From Amycolatopsis mediterranei (GTDB taxonomy: Bacteria; Actinomycetota; Actinomycetes; Mycobacteriales; Pseudonocardiaceae): a stretch of 64,000 nucleotides of DNA. The stretch spans positions 10,448,081 to 10,512,080 of the forward strand of contig NZ_CP100416.1 of the NCBI RefSeq assembly GCF_026017845.1, given 5' to 3'. The position numbers and the translations under genes are program-made. Shown in pieces: positions 1-7,908 of this stretch (its first letter is position 1; the number at the start of each line of letters is the position of its first letter). A model generated the notes under the pieces. It was not told the DNA's origin, ran no database searches, and worked only from the letters and a program-made list of their open reading frames with translations.

Positions 1-2
1 GC

Positions 3-638
3 TACCTCCGCCCGGCGCAACGCTTGATCCTCACCGCGGTCGCCCCCGGCCAGGCCGACGCCCTCGCCGCGGAACTGGCCGGCCGGCCGTTGTCCGGGGT
101 GACCGCGGAGGACGACACCGCCACCGCGTTCGCCGAGGCGTGGCAGCGGCACACCGGCGCGGTGCCGGTGCCCGGGGTGCGGGTCCGGCTCCACCGGCTC
201 GGCACCCTCACCCCGCCGGAGCCGATGCCCGAAGGCCGCGCGCTGGCCGGGCGGGATCGTGCGGAGATCATCCGCTGGTGCAGCGAGTTCGCCACCGCGG
301 TCGGGCAGGCGCCCATCGCCGACGAGCGGTCCTGGGCCGCCTCGAACTTCGCCGGCAAGCAGTTCACGTTCTGGGAGACGGACTCGCCCGTCGCCATGGC
401 GGGATCGACCCCGGTGCTGGCGGGCATGGTCCGGGTCGACCCCGTCCACACCCCGGCCCGGTTCCGCGGCCGGGGTTACGCCGGCGCCGTGACGGCCGCC
501 GTGAGCCAGGCCGCGCTGGCCGCCGGCGCCACGGACGTCGTCCTCTACACCGATCCCGCCAACGTCACCAGCAACGCCCTGTACCGGCGCCTCGGCTACG
601 CCCCGATCGCGGCTTTCCTCGGGTACGACTTCCGTTAG
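3..638 (+). CDS. GNAT family N-acetyltransferase (5' partial)
   Basis: The frame is open from the first bases of the window, so the true start lies upstream. An internal TTG at 24 is possible but has no good ribosome binding site. The C-terminal ~75 residues carry the GNAT acetyl-CoA core: a beta strand with VRVDPVHTPARFRGRGYAG (the R/Q-x-x-G-x-G/A loop), then a helix and the LYTDPANVTSNALYRRLGY strand-helix typical of motif B. The family moves an acetyl group from acetyl-CoA to an amine; the substrate cannot be told from sequence. The stop codon overlaps the stop of the convergent gene that follows. Family assignment is firm, function unknown. Confidence 0.85.
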   Translation, partial: YLRPAQRLILTAVAPGQADALAAELAGRPLSGVTAEDDTATAFAEAWQRHTGAVPVPGVRVRLHRLGTLTPPEPMPEGRALAGRDRAEIIRWCSEFATAVGQAPIADERSWAASNFAGKQFTFWETDSPVAMAGSTPVLAGMVRVDPVHTPARFRGRGYAGAVTAAVSQAALAAGATDVVLYTDPANVTSNALYRRLGYAPIAAFLGYDFR

Positions 639-1213
639 ACCGGCCGCAGCTGCCTGAGGATGTGCTCGCGGTCGTTGAGGAACGCGCAGCCCGGCACCGG
701 CAGGTCGTAGCTGTTGAGCAGCTTCTCGAAGTCCGAAAACTCGTCGGCGGAGAAGCCGAAGCCGACCCGGACCGCGTGCGCGGCCAGCACGTCGGCCAGT
801 TCTTCCCACTCGCCGGCCCACAGCAGCGTGCGGTAGTGCGTGTAGTCCTCCGGGGAGAGCCGGTTGCCGATCATGGTCAGGAAGCTGTCGGCGAAGAAGC
901 TGATCCGGTTGCCCTTGAGGTCGGCGACCGTCGGGTTCGCCGGGTCCCGCGCGGTGTCGGGGTTGCGGACCACGCCCGGCCCGGCCACCGGGTAGGCGGT
1001 GTGCACGTGCCCGTTGTCCTCGACCAGCACGATCAAGTGGACGTTGAACCGCTCGCCGGCACAGCGCCAGCGGCCGTTGCGCTGCTGCCGCCGGGCCTCG
1101 CTGGGGTCGTTCGCGACGTCCTTGACCACGGAGATGATCTGCTCGTCGGTCCAGCCGGCCGGGAACTCGCTGGTCGCCCTGCGCCCGACGCCCGGTGCGT
1201 GCCCGCCGCCCAC
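635..1213 (-). CDS. EndoU-like nuclease remnant fused to an immunity-like domain
   Basis: 192 residues from a GTG preceded by GGGAG at 6 bases. Residues ~1-75 look like the C-terminal half of the bacterial EndoU toxin domain: a GGGH motif at the very N terminus, then SEFPAGWTDEQII, a VANDP turn, NGRW, HTAYP and GPGVVRNP. Active EndoU has a first catalytic His (HxLxGD-type) just before GGGH; here the gene starts at GGGH and upstream DNA in this frame shows no such motif. Residues ~90-192 form an unrelated domain rich in acidic and aromatic residues (EDYTHYRTLLWAGEWEEL) that resembles immunity proteins in size and composition; that part is inference. Likely a non-catalytic or decayed protein. 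It could instead be an intact family I do not know. Confidence 0.6.
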   Translation of the reverse strand: MGGGHAPGVGRRATSEFPAGWTDEQIISVVKDVANDPSEARRQQRNGRWRCAGERFNVHLIVLVEDNGHVHTAYPVAGPGVVRNPDTARDPANPTVADLKGNRISFFADSFLTMIGNRLSPEDYTHYRTLLWAGEWEELADVLAAHAVRVGFGFSADEFSDFEKLLNSYDLPVPGCAFLNDREHILRQLRPV

Positions 1214-1244
1214 TCGCTGCTCCCTTCGTCGCACCGAGAGTAGG

Positions 1245-2522
1245 TCAAACGGCGGCAGCGAGCACGACGATGCCGACCAGCTGGAGATCGAGACCGCGGA
1301 AGAGCTGGCGGGCGAGGTTGGCGGGCATCGGGCCCATCGGGGTGTCGACGAACGCGGGATTCGCGTAGTCAACGGCGGTCCGGGTGACCGTGCGCAGGAT
1401 CGAAAGCACCGACAGCGGGACGGCGAGCCACGCCGTCGCGGCGAACGACGTCCCACCCGCGAGGGTGACCACGACGAGCACCGCCGCCCAGAGCAGACCC
1501 ACCCCGGCGAGCACCAGGCCGTGGGCCAGCACGAGGTCGCGGTCCGCCGAGCCCAGCCACCGCCGGCGGCCCGGATTGCGCCAGAGCTCGCCGAGCCCGC
1601 CGCCGAACGGCGTCAGCGCGACGTACGCGCCGATGCCGATCAGGACCGCGCCCGGCACCGTCGGCACCGCGATGTGCGCGACGACGACCGCCAGGCCGAC
1701 CAGCAGCGCCGCGCCCGCGTACCGCGCGCGGCCGAGCGTGCCCGCCCAGGCCAGCCGCAGCGGGGTCGGGCGGCGCAGCGAAAGCCGGCCGGTGGGCGCG
1801 GACGGCGGGAGCAGCATCATCGGGTCGAGGAAGGTGACGGCGACCGAGCGCAGCACCCGGCCGTCCCACCCGGCGAGCAGCACCGCCCGGCCCGCGCGCG
1901 ACACCGGTTCGCCGCCGAAGGCCAGCGGCAGCGCGGCGGCCAGCACCCCGGCCGCCACGAACTGGACGGTCGCCGGGCCGAGGCCCAGCGCGGCGATCAC
2001 CAGGCCGAGGACCGCGAGCGCCAGCGGACCCAGCGCGTCGAGACGCAGCGACGTCCGCCGAGCCGAAGCGAAGGCCGCCACCCCGGTCGCGACGACGATC
2101 GCGACCGCCGCCCGCCACTGTTCCAGCCCCGCGCCGCCGACGGCGAGCAGCAGCGCCGCCAGGTACCCGGTCACCGCGACCACACCGGTCCACGCGCCGA
2201 GCAGCCGCAGCGTGACGACGCGGCCGCGGTCCACCGGGGCGAAGTCGAGCCAGGTCAGCTCGGCTGGTTCGACCCACGCGAAGCCGCGCCGCAGCAGGCC
2301 GCGCCAGCCCACCGCGCAACAGAGCGTCAGCAGGCCGAGCACGGCCGGGAAGTCCACAATGGACGATCCGTAGAGCGCGGGGCGCCAGCCGTCGACGTGG
2401 AAGAACGCGGTGAACAGGAAGCCGAAGCCGAACAGGAAGACAAAAGTCGCGGTGTCACCGGTGAAGATCCCGCCGAACCGCTTGCGGCCCGGGATCCGCA
2501 TCCTGCGCGGGGCGGTCGTCAC
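1245..2522 (-). CDS. Polytopic membrane protein, ABC exporter permease subunit
   Basis: About 425 residues, dominated by hydrophobic segments (ten or more, starting near residue 20 with FLFGFGFLFTAFF). There is no recognisable soluble domain. It directly follows an ABC ATPase gene: a GTG at 2522 overlaps that gene's TGA in a GTGA junction, while the next ATG (2501) would leave a small gap. The overlap and the pairing indicate the membrane half of an ABC-type transporter with the 2519-3124 ATPase. The fold does not clearly match ABC-2 or FtsX permeases by eye, so the substrate and even the direction of transport are unknown. Confidence 0.75.
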   Translation of the reverse strand: MTTAPRRMRIPGRKRFGGIFTGDTATFVFLFGFGFLFTAFFHVDGWRPALYGSSIVDFPAVLGLLTLCCAVGWRGLLRRGFAWVEPAELTWLDFAPVDRGRVVTLRLLGAWTGVVAVTGYLAALLLAVGGAGLEQWRAAVAIVVATGVAAFASARRTSLRLDALGPLALAVLGLVIAALGLGPATVQFVAAGVLAAALPLAFGGEPVSRAGRAVLLAGWDGRVLRSVAVTFLDPMMLLPPSAPTGRLSLRRPTPLRLAWAGTLGRARYAGAALLVGLAVVVAHIAVPTVPGAVLIGIGAYVALTPFGGGLGELWRNPGRRRWLGSADRDLVLAHGLVLAGVGLLWAAVLVVVTLAGGTSFAATAWLAVPLSVLSILRTVTRTAVDYANPAFVDTPMGPMPANLARQLFRGLDLQLVGIVVLAAAV

Positions 2523-3124
2523 CACAGTTCGAGCACGCTGTCCGCGGCTTCCAGCAGCGGCGGGTGGTGGGTGGCCACCACGACCGCCGCGCCGGCCGCC
2601 GTCGACCGGGCGATCAGTTCGACCAGCCACTCCTTGCCCGCCGTGTCCAGCGCGCGTTCCGGCTCGTCCAGCAGGAGCACCCGGTGCGGCCGGGCGGTGA
2701 CGCCGAGCAGCAGCAGGCGGCGGCGCTGGCCCGCGGAGAAGTGCCCGGACGTCACGCGCATGCGTTCGCCCAAGCCCGCGTCGCGCAGCAGCTCCTCGTG
2801 GTCGCCGAGGTCGGCGCCGTACGAGCCGGACAGCAGCTCCAGGTGCTGCAACGGCGTCAGCTCGGCGAAGAAGTCGGAATCGTCGAACAGCACCGACACC
2901 TTGCGCCGGAACTCGACGTCCCGCTCGTCCGGCAGCTTGCCGTCGACCAGCACGCGGCCCCGCTGCGGCTTCTGCATGCCGTAGAAGCAGCGCATCAGGG
3001 TCGACTTGCCGACACCGTTGGGCCCGACGATCGCGGCGCACTCCCCGGGTTCGACGGAGAAGTCGAGGTCGTCGAACAGCCACAGCTCGCCGGCCCGGAC
3101 GCCGAGCGCCTTCGCGTCGATCAT
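2519..3124 (-). CDS. ABC transporter ATP-binding protein
   Basis: 201 residues, a single nucleotide-binding domain. Visible motifs in order: Walker A GPNGVGKST (near residue 35), a degenerate signature FSAGQRRRL instead of LSGGQ, Walker B VLLLDEP, and the switch histidine in ATHH. The protein is short for the family (usually 220-300), ending soon after the H-loop. Its ATG overlaps the stop of the upstream LLM oxidoreductase (ATGA) and its stop overlaps the permease start, so the three genes form one tightly coupled operon read leftwards. It powers the partner membrane protein at 1245-2522. Confidence 0.9.
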   Translation of the reverse strand: MIDAKALGVRAGELWLFDDLDFSVEPGECAAIVGPNGVGKSTLMRCFYGMQKPQRGRVLVDGKLPDERDVEFRRKVSVLFDDSDFFAELTPLQHLELLSGSYGADLGDHEELLRDAGLGERMRVTSGHFSAGQRRRLLLLGVTARPHRVLLLDEPERALDTAGKEWLVELIARSTAAGAAVVVATHHPPLLEAADSVLELW

Positions 3125-3996
3125 CGGAGGTGTTCGAGGACCGGGGCGAACTGGTCCATGTTGTGCTCCAGGACGGTGTAGTAAGTCAGGCCGAACCGCT
3201 CGCGGTGCGCGTGGAGCTGCTCGGCGACCGCGGCGGGCGAGCCGATCAGCGCGGTCGGGACCTCGGCGAGCTGGTCGGCGCTCAGCACGCCGCGGGTCAG
3301 CTTGGCGAGCTCCGCCAGGGCCCCCGCGCGGTCGTCGGTGATGTTCACGAAGTGGCAGAGGAGGTTGAACTCGGCCTCGCGGCCACCCAGCTTCGCCCGG
3401 ACGAACTCGACGCGCTCCTCGATCTCCTCGGCGCTCGCCGGGGCCGGCGCGGCGCCGTCCGGCGTCTTGGCCGTGCCGGTGAAGCCGATGATGTCGGCGT
3501 GCGCGGCGGCGAGAGTCAGGCTCCGGTCGCCGCGGCCGGCCAGCAGCAGCGGCGGTCCGCCCGCGCGCACCGGCGCGGGCTTGTGCTCCGGATCCGCGTA
3601 CAGCCGCTTGAGCTCGGTGATCGTCCGCTCGAGGTGGTCGACGCGCTCGCGGGCGGACGGGAACGGCATCCCGGCGGCCTCGAACTCCTCCTTGACGTAC
3701 CCGGCGCCGAGACCCAGCTCCAGCCGCCCGTCGGTGAACTGGTCGGTGCCCGTGACGTCCCGCGCGAGCAGCACCGGGTTGTAGAACGGCGTGTTGAGCA
3801 CGAAGGTGTTCAGCTTGACGCGCGAGGTGACCTCGCCGGCCAGCACGAGCGCCGGGAACGGCGGCGCCATGCCCAGGTGGTCGGCCGCGGACAGGACGTC
3901 GTAGCCGAGGTCCTCGGCCTTGCGGCACTTCTCGACCCAGGCGGCGCGGCTGTCCGGCACGACCATGTTGACACCGAAGCGGAAATCCCCAGTCAT
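3121..3996 (-). CDS. LLM class F420-dependent oxidoreductase (TIGR03621-like)
   Basis: 291 residues of the luciferase-like monooxygenase TIM barrel. The N-terminal FRFGVNMVVPDSRAAW and AEDLGYDVLSAADHLG blocks and the GAGYVKEEFEAAG motif are typical of the actinobacterial subfamily that uses coenzyme F420 rather than FMN. ATG at 3996 is chosen over an upstream TTG at 4005 because the family usually begins a few residues before FRFGV. The substrate is unknown. It is the first gene of an overlapping operon with an ABC ATPase and permease, and a paralogue (4011-4853) lies just upstream with 14 bases between them, so all four genes may be co-transcribed. Confidence 0.88.
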   Translation of the reverse strand: MTGDFRFGVNMVVPDSRAAWVEKCRKAEDLGYDVLSAADHLGMAPPFPALVLAGEVTSRVKLNTFVLNTPFYNPVLLARDVTGTDQFTDGRLELGLGAGYVKEEFEAAGMPFPSARERVDHLERTITELKRLYADPEHKPAPVRAGGPPLLLAGRGDRSLTLAAAHADIIGFTGTAKTPDGAAPAPASAEEIEERVEFVRAKLGGREAEFNLLCHFVNITDDRAGALAELAKLTRGVLSADQLAEVPTALIGSPAAVAEQLHAHRERFGLTYYTVLEHNMDQFAPVLEHLR

Positions 3997-4010
3997 GCCG
4001 TCCAAGGTAC

Positions 4011-4853
4011 TCAGTGGAGCTTTTCGATCACCGGGGCCAGCCTGGTCAGGTCGTCTTCGAGCACGGTGAAGTAGCCGGCGCCGAGGGTCTCACGGGTGCG
4101 CAGCAGTTGCTCGGCCACCCCGTCCGCCGAGCCGGCGAGGACCGTGGCCAGCTCGCCCAGCTCCTCGACGTCGAGGTGCGGCACGAGCTGGTGCGCCTCC
4201 TCCAGGGCCGCCCGCCGGTCATCGGTGATCCGGACGAAGTGGACCATCAGGTTCACCTCGGCGTCCCGGCCGTCGAGCACTCGCTTCACGAAGTCGGCGC
4301 GCTCGGCCAGCGCGGCGGAACCGGCCAGGGCCAGCCGCCCCTCGGCCGCGCCGGGCGCCGTGCCGGTGAGGGAGATGGTGTCGGCGTGCGCGGCGGCGAA
4401 GGTCAGCATCCGGTCGCCGCGGCCGCCGAGCAGCAGCGGCGGCCGCGGGCGGCCGGTGAACGCGCGCTCGAGCTCGGTGACCACGTCGACGAGCCGACGG
4501 AACCGGCGACCGGGCGTGCCCCAGTCGATCCCGGCGGCTTCGAACTCCTCGCGGACGTACCCGGCACCGATCCCGATCTCCACCCGGCCGCCGGTGAACT
4601 CGTCGAGCGCGGCGAGGTCGCGGGCCAGGAGCACCGGGTTGTGGAAGCTCGCGTTGAGGACGTAGGTGTTCAGCCGGAGCCGCTCGGTGGCCTCGGCGGC
4701 GAGGAGCAGCGCGGGCACCGGCGCGACCCGGCCGAGGTGGTCGACCACGCCGACGACGTCGTAGCCCAGGTCTTCGGCCTGGCGGCATTTCGCCACCCAC
4801 TCTTTCCGGGAGCCGGGCACGTACAACGCCACTCCGAAGCGGAAGGGTCTCAT
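4011..4853 (-). CDS. LLM class F420-dependent oxidoreductase, tandem paralogue
   Basis: 280 residues, clearly homologous along its whole length to the next gene: matching FRFGVALYVPGSRKEW, AEDLGYDVVGVVDHLG, GAGYVREEFEAAG and LLLGGRGDR blocks. Members of this LLM subfamily use reduced or oxidised F420 for two-electron redox steps on small molecules. It lacks the short insertion (KPAPVRAGGP region) that the downstream paralogue has before the LLL-GRGDR motif. ATG at 4853 is the only sensible start. The pair arose by local duplication, and the transcript probably continues into the paralogue and the ABC genes. Confidence 0.87.
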   Translation of the reverse strand: MRPFRFGVALYVPGSRKEWVAKCRQAEDLGYDVVGVVDHLGRVAPVPALLLAAEATERLRLNTYVLNASFHNPVLLARDLAALDEFTGGRVEIGIGAGYVREEFEAAGIDWGTPGRRFRRLVDVVTELERAFTGRPRPPLLLGGRGDRMLTFAAAHADTISLTGTAPGAAEGRLALAGSAALAERADFVKRVLDGRDAEVNLMVHFVRITDDRRAALEEAHQLVPHLDVEELGELATVLAGSADGVAEQLLRTRETLGAGYFTVLEDDLTRLAPVIEKLH

Positions 4854-4881
4854 GGCGCGAAACTACCCAGAAATGCAGCAA

Positions 4882-4915
4882 GGGACGCCTCCCGGATGCG
4901 GCCGGAAGGCGTCCC
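4882..4915 (-). terminator. Rho-independent-type hairpin after pckG
   Basis: Nine-base perfect arms GGGACGCCT / AGGCGTCCC, with extra CCGG pairing inside, start 14 bases beyond the pckG stop codon and lie before the start of the next leftward gene. No long T-run follows, as is usual in GC-rich actinobacteria. Confidence 0.65.
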
Positions 4916-4928
4916 CTGCTCAGGGCGA

Positions 4929-6752
4929 TCAGCGCAGGCGCTGGGCCAGGGCGTCGAGCTCGTCACGCAGCGACGTCGGGACGCGGTCGCCGATCTTGGC
5001 GAACCACTCCTCGATCAGCGGCAGCTCCTCGCGCCACTCCTCGGGCTTGACGTCCAGGGCGGCCTGGATGTCTTCGATCGGCTCGGTCAGGCCCTCGGTG
5101 TCGAGGTCCTCGGCGCGCGGCACGAAGCCGACCGGCGTCTCGACGGCGTTGCCCTTGCCCTCGACGCGCTCGACGACCCACTTGAGGATCCGCGAGTTCT
5201 CGCCGAAGCCCGGCCACAGGAACCGGCCGTCGTCGCCGCGGCGGAACCAGTTGACGTAGAAGATCTTCGGCAGCTTGTTCGCGTCGGCGTTCTTGCCCAG
5301 GGTCAGCCAGTGCTTGAAGTAGTCACCGGCGTGGTAGCCGAGGAACGGCAGCATCGCCATCGGGTCGCGGCGCACGTTGCCGACCGCGCCGGCCGCCGCG
5401 GCGGTGGTCTCCGACGACATCGTGGCGCCCATGAACACGCCGTGCTGCCAGTCGCGGGCCTCGTTCACCAGCGGCACGGTGGTCTTGCGGCGGCCGCCGA
5501 ACAGGATCGCCGAGATCGGCACGCCCTTCGGGTCGTCCCACTCCGGCGCGAGGATCGGGCACTGCGACATCGGCGTGCAGTAGCGCGAGTTCGGGTGGGC
5601 GGCCTTCTCGTCCGAGTCCGGCGTCCAGTCCTGGTGCTTCCACGAGGTCGCGTGCTCGGGCTTGTTCTCCATGCCCTCCCACCAGATGTCGCCGTCGTCG
5701 GTCAGGGCGACGTTCGTGAAGACCGTGTTGCCCTTCTCGATCGTGCGCATGGCGTTCGGGTTGGTGTGCCAGTCGGTGCCCGGCGCGACGCCGAAGAAGC
5801 CGAACTCGGGGTTGACCGCGTACAGGCGGCCGTCCTCGCCGAAGCGCATCCAGGCGATGTCGTCGCCCAGCGTCTCGGCGCGCCAGCCCGGGATGGTCGG
5901 CTGCAGCATGGCGAGGTTGGTCTTGCCGCAGGCGCTCGGGAACGCGGCCGCGACGTAGTGCACCTTCTCCTCGGGCGAGATCAGCTTGAGGATCAGCATG
6001 TGCTCAGCGAGCCAGCCCTCGTCACGGGCCATCACCGACGCGATGCGCAGCGAGTAGCACTTCTTGCCCAGCAGGGAGTTGCCGCCGTAACCCGAGCCGT
6101 AGCTCCAGATCGCGCGCTCCTCGGGGAAGTGCGAAATGTACTTCGTTTCGTTGCAGGGCCAGGAAACGTCCTTCTCGCCCGGTTCGAGCGGGTGGCCGAC
6201 GGAGTGCAGCGCGGGCACGAATTCGCGCTCGCTGCCGTCCGGCGCGACGAACTTCTCGAGCGCCGCCTTGCCGGCGCGGGTCATCACGCGCATCGAAGCG
6301 ACGACGTAGGCGAAATCCGTGATTTCGATACCCAGCTTGGGATTGTCGTCGCCGAGCGGACCCATGCAGAACGGGATGACGTACATCGTGCGGCCGCGCA
6401 TCGAGCCGCGGAACAGCTCGGTCATGGTGGCCTTCATCTCGGCCGGGTCCATCCAGTTGTTGGTCGGACCGGCGTCCTCGGGACGCTCCGAGCAGATGAA
6501 GGTCCGGTCTTCCACGCGGGCGACGTCGTTCGGGTCGGAAGTGGCCCAGAAGGAGTTCGGCTTCGACTTGAGCTGCACGAACGTGCCCGCCTCGACCAGC
6601 TCCTGGTTGATCCGGGCGGCTTCTTCGTCAGACCCGTCGACCCACACCACGCGGTCCGGGTTGGTCAGTTCGGCGACCTCCCGGACGAAGGACAGCACGC
6701 CGGTGTGCGTCGTCGGCGCGGTGTCCAGTCCGGGGATGGCGACTGCGGTCAT
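4929..6752 (-). CDS. pckG: Phosphoenolpyruvate carboxykinase (GTP)
   Basis: 607 residues, the usual length of GTP-type PEPCK. The enzyme converts oxaloacetate and GTP to PEP, CO2 and GDP in gluconeogenesis. Signature features: the P-loop FPSACGKTNLAM (Phe at residue 271) with the hyper-reactive cysteine, the ERAIWSYGSGYGGNSLLGKK block, and YPFLGYH-like MLPFLGYHAGDYF. ATG at 6752 is preceded by AGGAG at 5 bases; the in-frame extension upstream to 6845 lacks homology. The leader holds two hairpins (see separate entries), which may attenuate transcription. It is monocistronic, with terminators on both sides. Confidence 0.97.
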   Translation of the reverse strand: MTAVAIPGLDTAPTTHTGVLSFVREVAELTNPDRVVWVDGSDEEAARINQELVEAGTFVQLKSKPNSFWATSDPNDVARVEDRTFICSERPEDAGPTNNWMDPAEMKATMTELFRGSMRGRTMYVIPFCMGPLGDDNPKLGIEITDFAYVVASMRVMTRAGKAALEKFVAPDGSEREFVPALHSVGHPLEPGEKDVSWPCNETKYISHFPEERAIWSYGSGYGGNSLLGKKCYSLRIASVMARDEGWLAEHMLILKLISPEEKVHYVAAAFPSACGKTNLAMLQPTIPGWRAETLGDDIAWMRFGEDGRLYAVNPEFGFFGVAPGTDWHTNPNAMRTIEKGNTVFTNVALTDDGDIWWEGMENKPEHATSWKHQDWTPDSDEKAAHPNSRYCTPMSQCPILAPEWDDPKGVPISAILFGGRRKTTVPLVNEARDWQHGVFMGATMSSETTAAAAGAVGNVRRDPMAMLPFLGYHAGDYFKHWLTLGKNADANKLPKIFYVNWFRRGDDGRFLWPGFGENSRILKWVVERVEGKGNAVETPVGFVPRAEDLDTEGLTEPIEDIQAALDVKPEEWREELPLIEEWFAKIGDRVPTSLRDELDALAQRLR

Positions 6753-6780
6753 CTCTACTCCTGACTTCCGACGACAAATG

Positions 6781-6816
6781 CGCCCGCACCGGAACGACGT
6801 TGTCCCGGTGCGGGCG
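6781..6816 (-). promoter_or_regulatory. Strong hairpin in the pckG leader
   Basis: A perfect 12-bp inverted repeat (CGCCCGCACCGG / CCGGTGCGGGCG, 12-base loop) lies 28 bases upstream of the pckG ATG and just ahead of its AGGAG site. It could be an attenuator or a processing/stability element; no T-run follows on the minus strand. Confidence 0.5.
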
Positions 6817-6843
6817 TCATTGCCGGCGACCGAATGGCTTCGC

Positions 6844-6865
6844 ACACCGGCTGGCGAACCGGTGT
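6844..6865 (-). promoter_or_regulatory. Second hairpin in the pckG leader
   Basis: Seven-base arms ACACCGG / CCGGTGT with an 8-base loop, about 90 bases upstream of the pckG start. Part of the arm (CACCGG) is shared with the proximal hairpin, so the two could form alternative pairings. The remaining 6866-7050 stretch holds no gene; I see no convincing promoter hexamers there. Confidence 0.35.
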
Positions 6866-7050
6866 CTGCGATTTGGGATTCCTCGAGAGTAGCCGCATGA
6901 CCGGCAAGTAACCGAGAGCTGACGTGTAGGTTCTCTCACAAGAACGATAAGGGAATCGATTCAGATGTCACTTGATCGGTGTATTCGCTGAAAATCTTCC
7001 CGTGCGCTGCGACACAGCCGTGACCTGCTCGTTTTCATTGAAGACATGAA

Positions 7051-7080
7051 GAAAGCCCGAGGCCGCGGCCTCGGGCTTTC
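7051..7080 (-). terminator. Terminator after the acidic-repeat gene
   Basis: A near-perfect 30-bp palindrome (13-base arms GAAAGCCCGAGGC, 4-base loop) lies 23 bases beyond the stop of the 7103-7807 gene. On the minus strand it is followed by TTCTTCAT, a modest T-rich tail, so it is a convincing intrinsic terminator. Confidence 0.75.
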
Positions 7081-7102
7081 AAACTATGACCTGGGTCACT
7101 GT

Positions 7103-7807
7103 TCAGTTCGGCGAAATCCACTGCCCGGTGCCGGAGTCGATGCGCGCGACGCCCTCCAGCACCTGCGTGCCGGCCTCGCCCCAGGCGGCGTCGGCGGCCG
7201 GGTCGCCGTCGGTCCCGGCGTTCATCAGTCCACTGGAGACTTCGGTCCACTGGCCGGGGCCGGCGTGCTCGAACGTCGTGGTGGTGCCGTCGGACTCGGT
7301 CTGCACCGCGATGTCCGCTTCGCCGTCGCCGTCCTTGTCGGTGAAGGCGATGGTGCCGCCGCTCTTCGTCTCGACGATGGCGGTGTCGTTGTGCCCGTCG
7401 TGGTCGGTGTCGATGGTCGCGACCCCGGCGTCCACCTCGCCGTCCGGCAGGTCGGCGTGGATGTGACCGCCGGAGCTGTCGTCCCGGCCACCGGTGCCGG
7501 AGTCGTCGTGGCCGCTACCGGAGCCGTCGTGGACCCACTGGCCGCTGGCCTCGTCGTAGACCGCCTGCTCGACGACCTTCCCGTTGTCGTCCAGCACGGC
7601 GTAGTGGTCGGCCTCGCCGTCGTGGTTCGTGTCGATGAAGGCCTGGGCCGAGCCGTCTTCGTGCTCGATGATCGCGGTGTCGTTCACCCCGTCTTCGTTC
7701 ACGTCGTAGTTGACCTCGGCCTGGTACTCCTGGCCGTCGACGTGGACGGTCATCGCGTCCGGGCTGCTCGCGTCGGTGTCGCTGCCGCCGCTCTCGTCGA
7801 CCCACAT
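7103..7807 (-). CDS. Acidic protein with EF-hand-like calcium-binding repeats
   Basis: 234 residues, very acidic, no signal peptide or membrane segment. It has four DxDxDG-type loops: DVNEDGVNDT, DTNHDGEADH, DTDHDGHNDT and DKDGDGEADI, each followed by a beta-like segment (AIIEHEDGSAQAF, AIVETKSGGTIAF). Such loops bind Ca2+ in dockerins and thrombospondin type 3 repeats. A Gly/Asp/His-rich linker (residues ~90-115) separates two repeat pairs. ATG at 7807 has a strong GGGGGAAG site. I believe a similar actinobacterial family is catalogued as DUF6802, but I cannot confirm it. Single gene with its own terminator. Role unknown. Confidence 0.75.
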   Translation of the reverse strand: MWVDESGGSDTDASSPDAMTVHVDGQEYQAEVNYDVNEDGVNDTAIIEHEDGSAQAFIDTNHDGEADHYAVLDDNGKVVEQAVYDEASGQWVHDGSGSGHDDSGTGGRDDSSGGHIHADLPDGEVDAGVATIDTDHDGHNDTAIVETKSGGTIAFTDKDGDGEADIAVQTESDGTTTTFEHAGPGQWTEVSSGLMNAGTDGDPAADAAWGEAGTQVLEGVARIDSGTGQWISPN

Positions 7808-7908
7808 GGGACTTCCCCCTTCGAACCGGGTAACACGCTCCGACCTGCTGTCTGAGGGTATGACTCACCGTAGGCCCGTTCGGTTCCGCTCCACAACCGG
7901 ACCGGTGC

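Noticed and set aside
999..2984. A 661-codon open frame on the plus strand
   Set aside because: Antisense to the ABC membrane protein and ATPase; low-complexity Arg/Gln/Ala composition typical of shadow frames.
4014..6764. A 916-codon open frame on the plus strand
   Set aside because: It is antisense to the LLM oxidoreductase and pckG and shows the Arg/Gly/His/Val-rich composition of a GC-rich shadow frame, with no motif.
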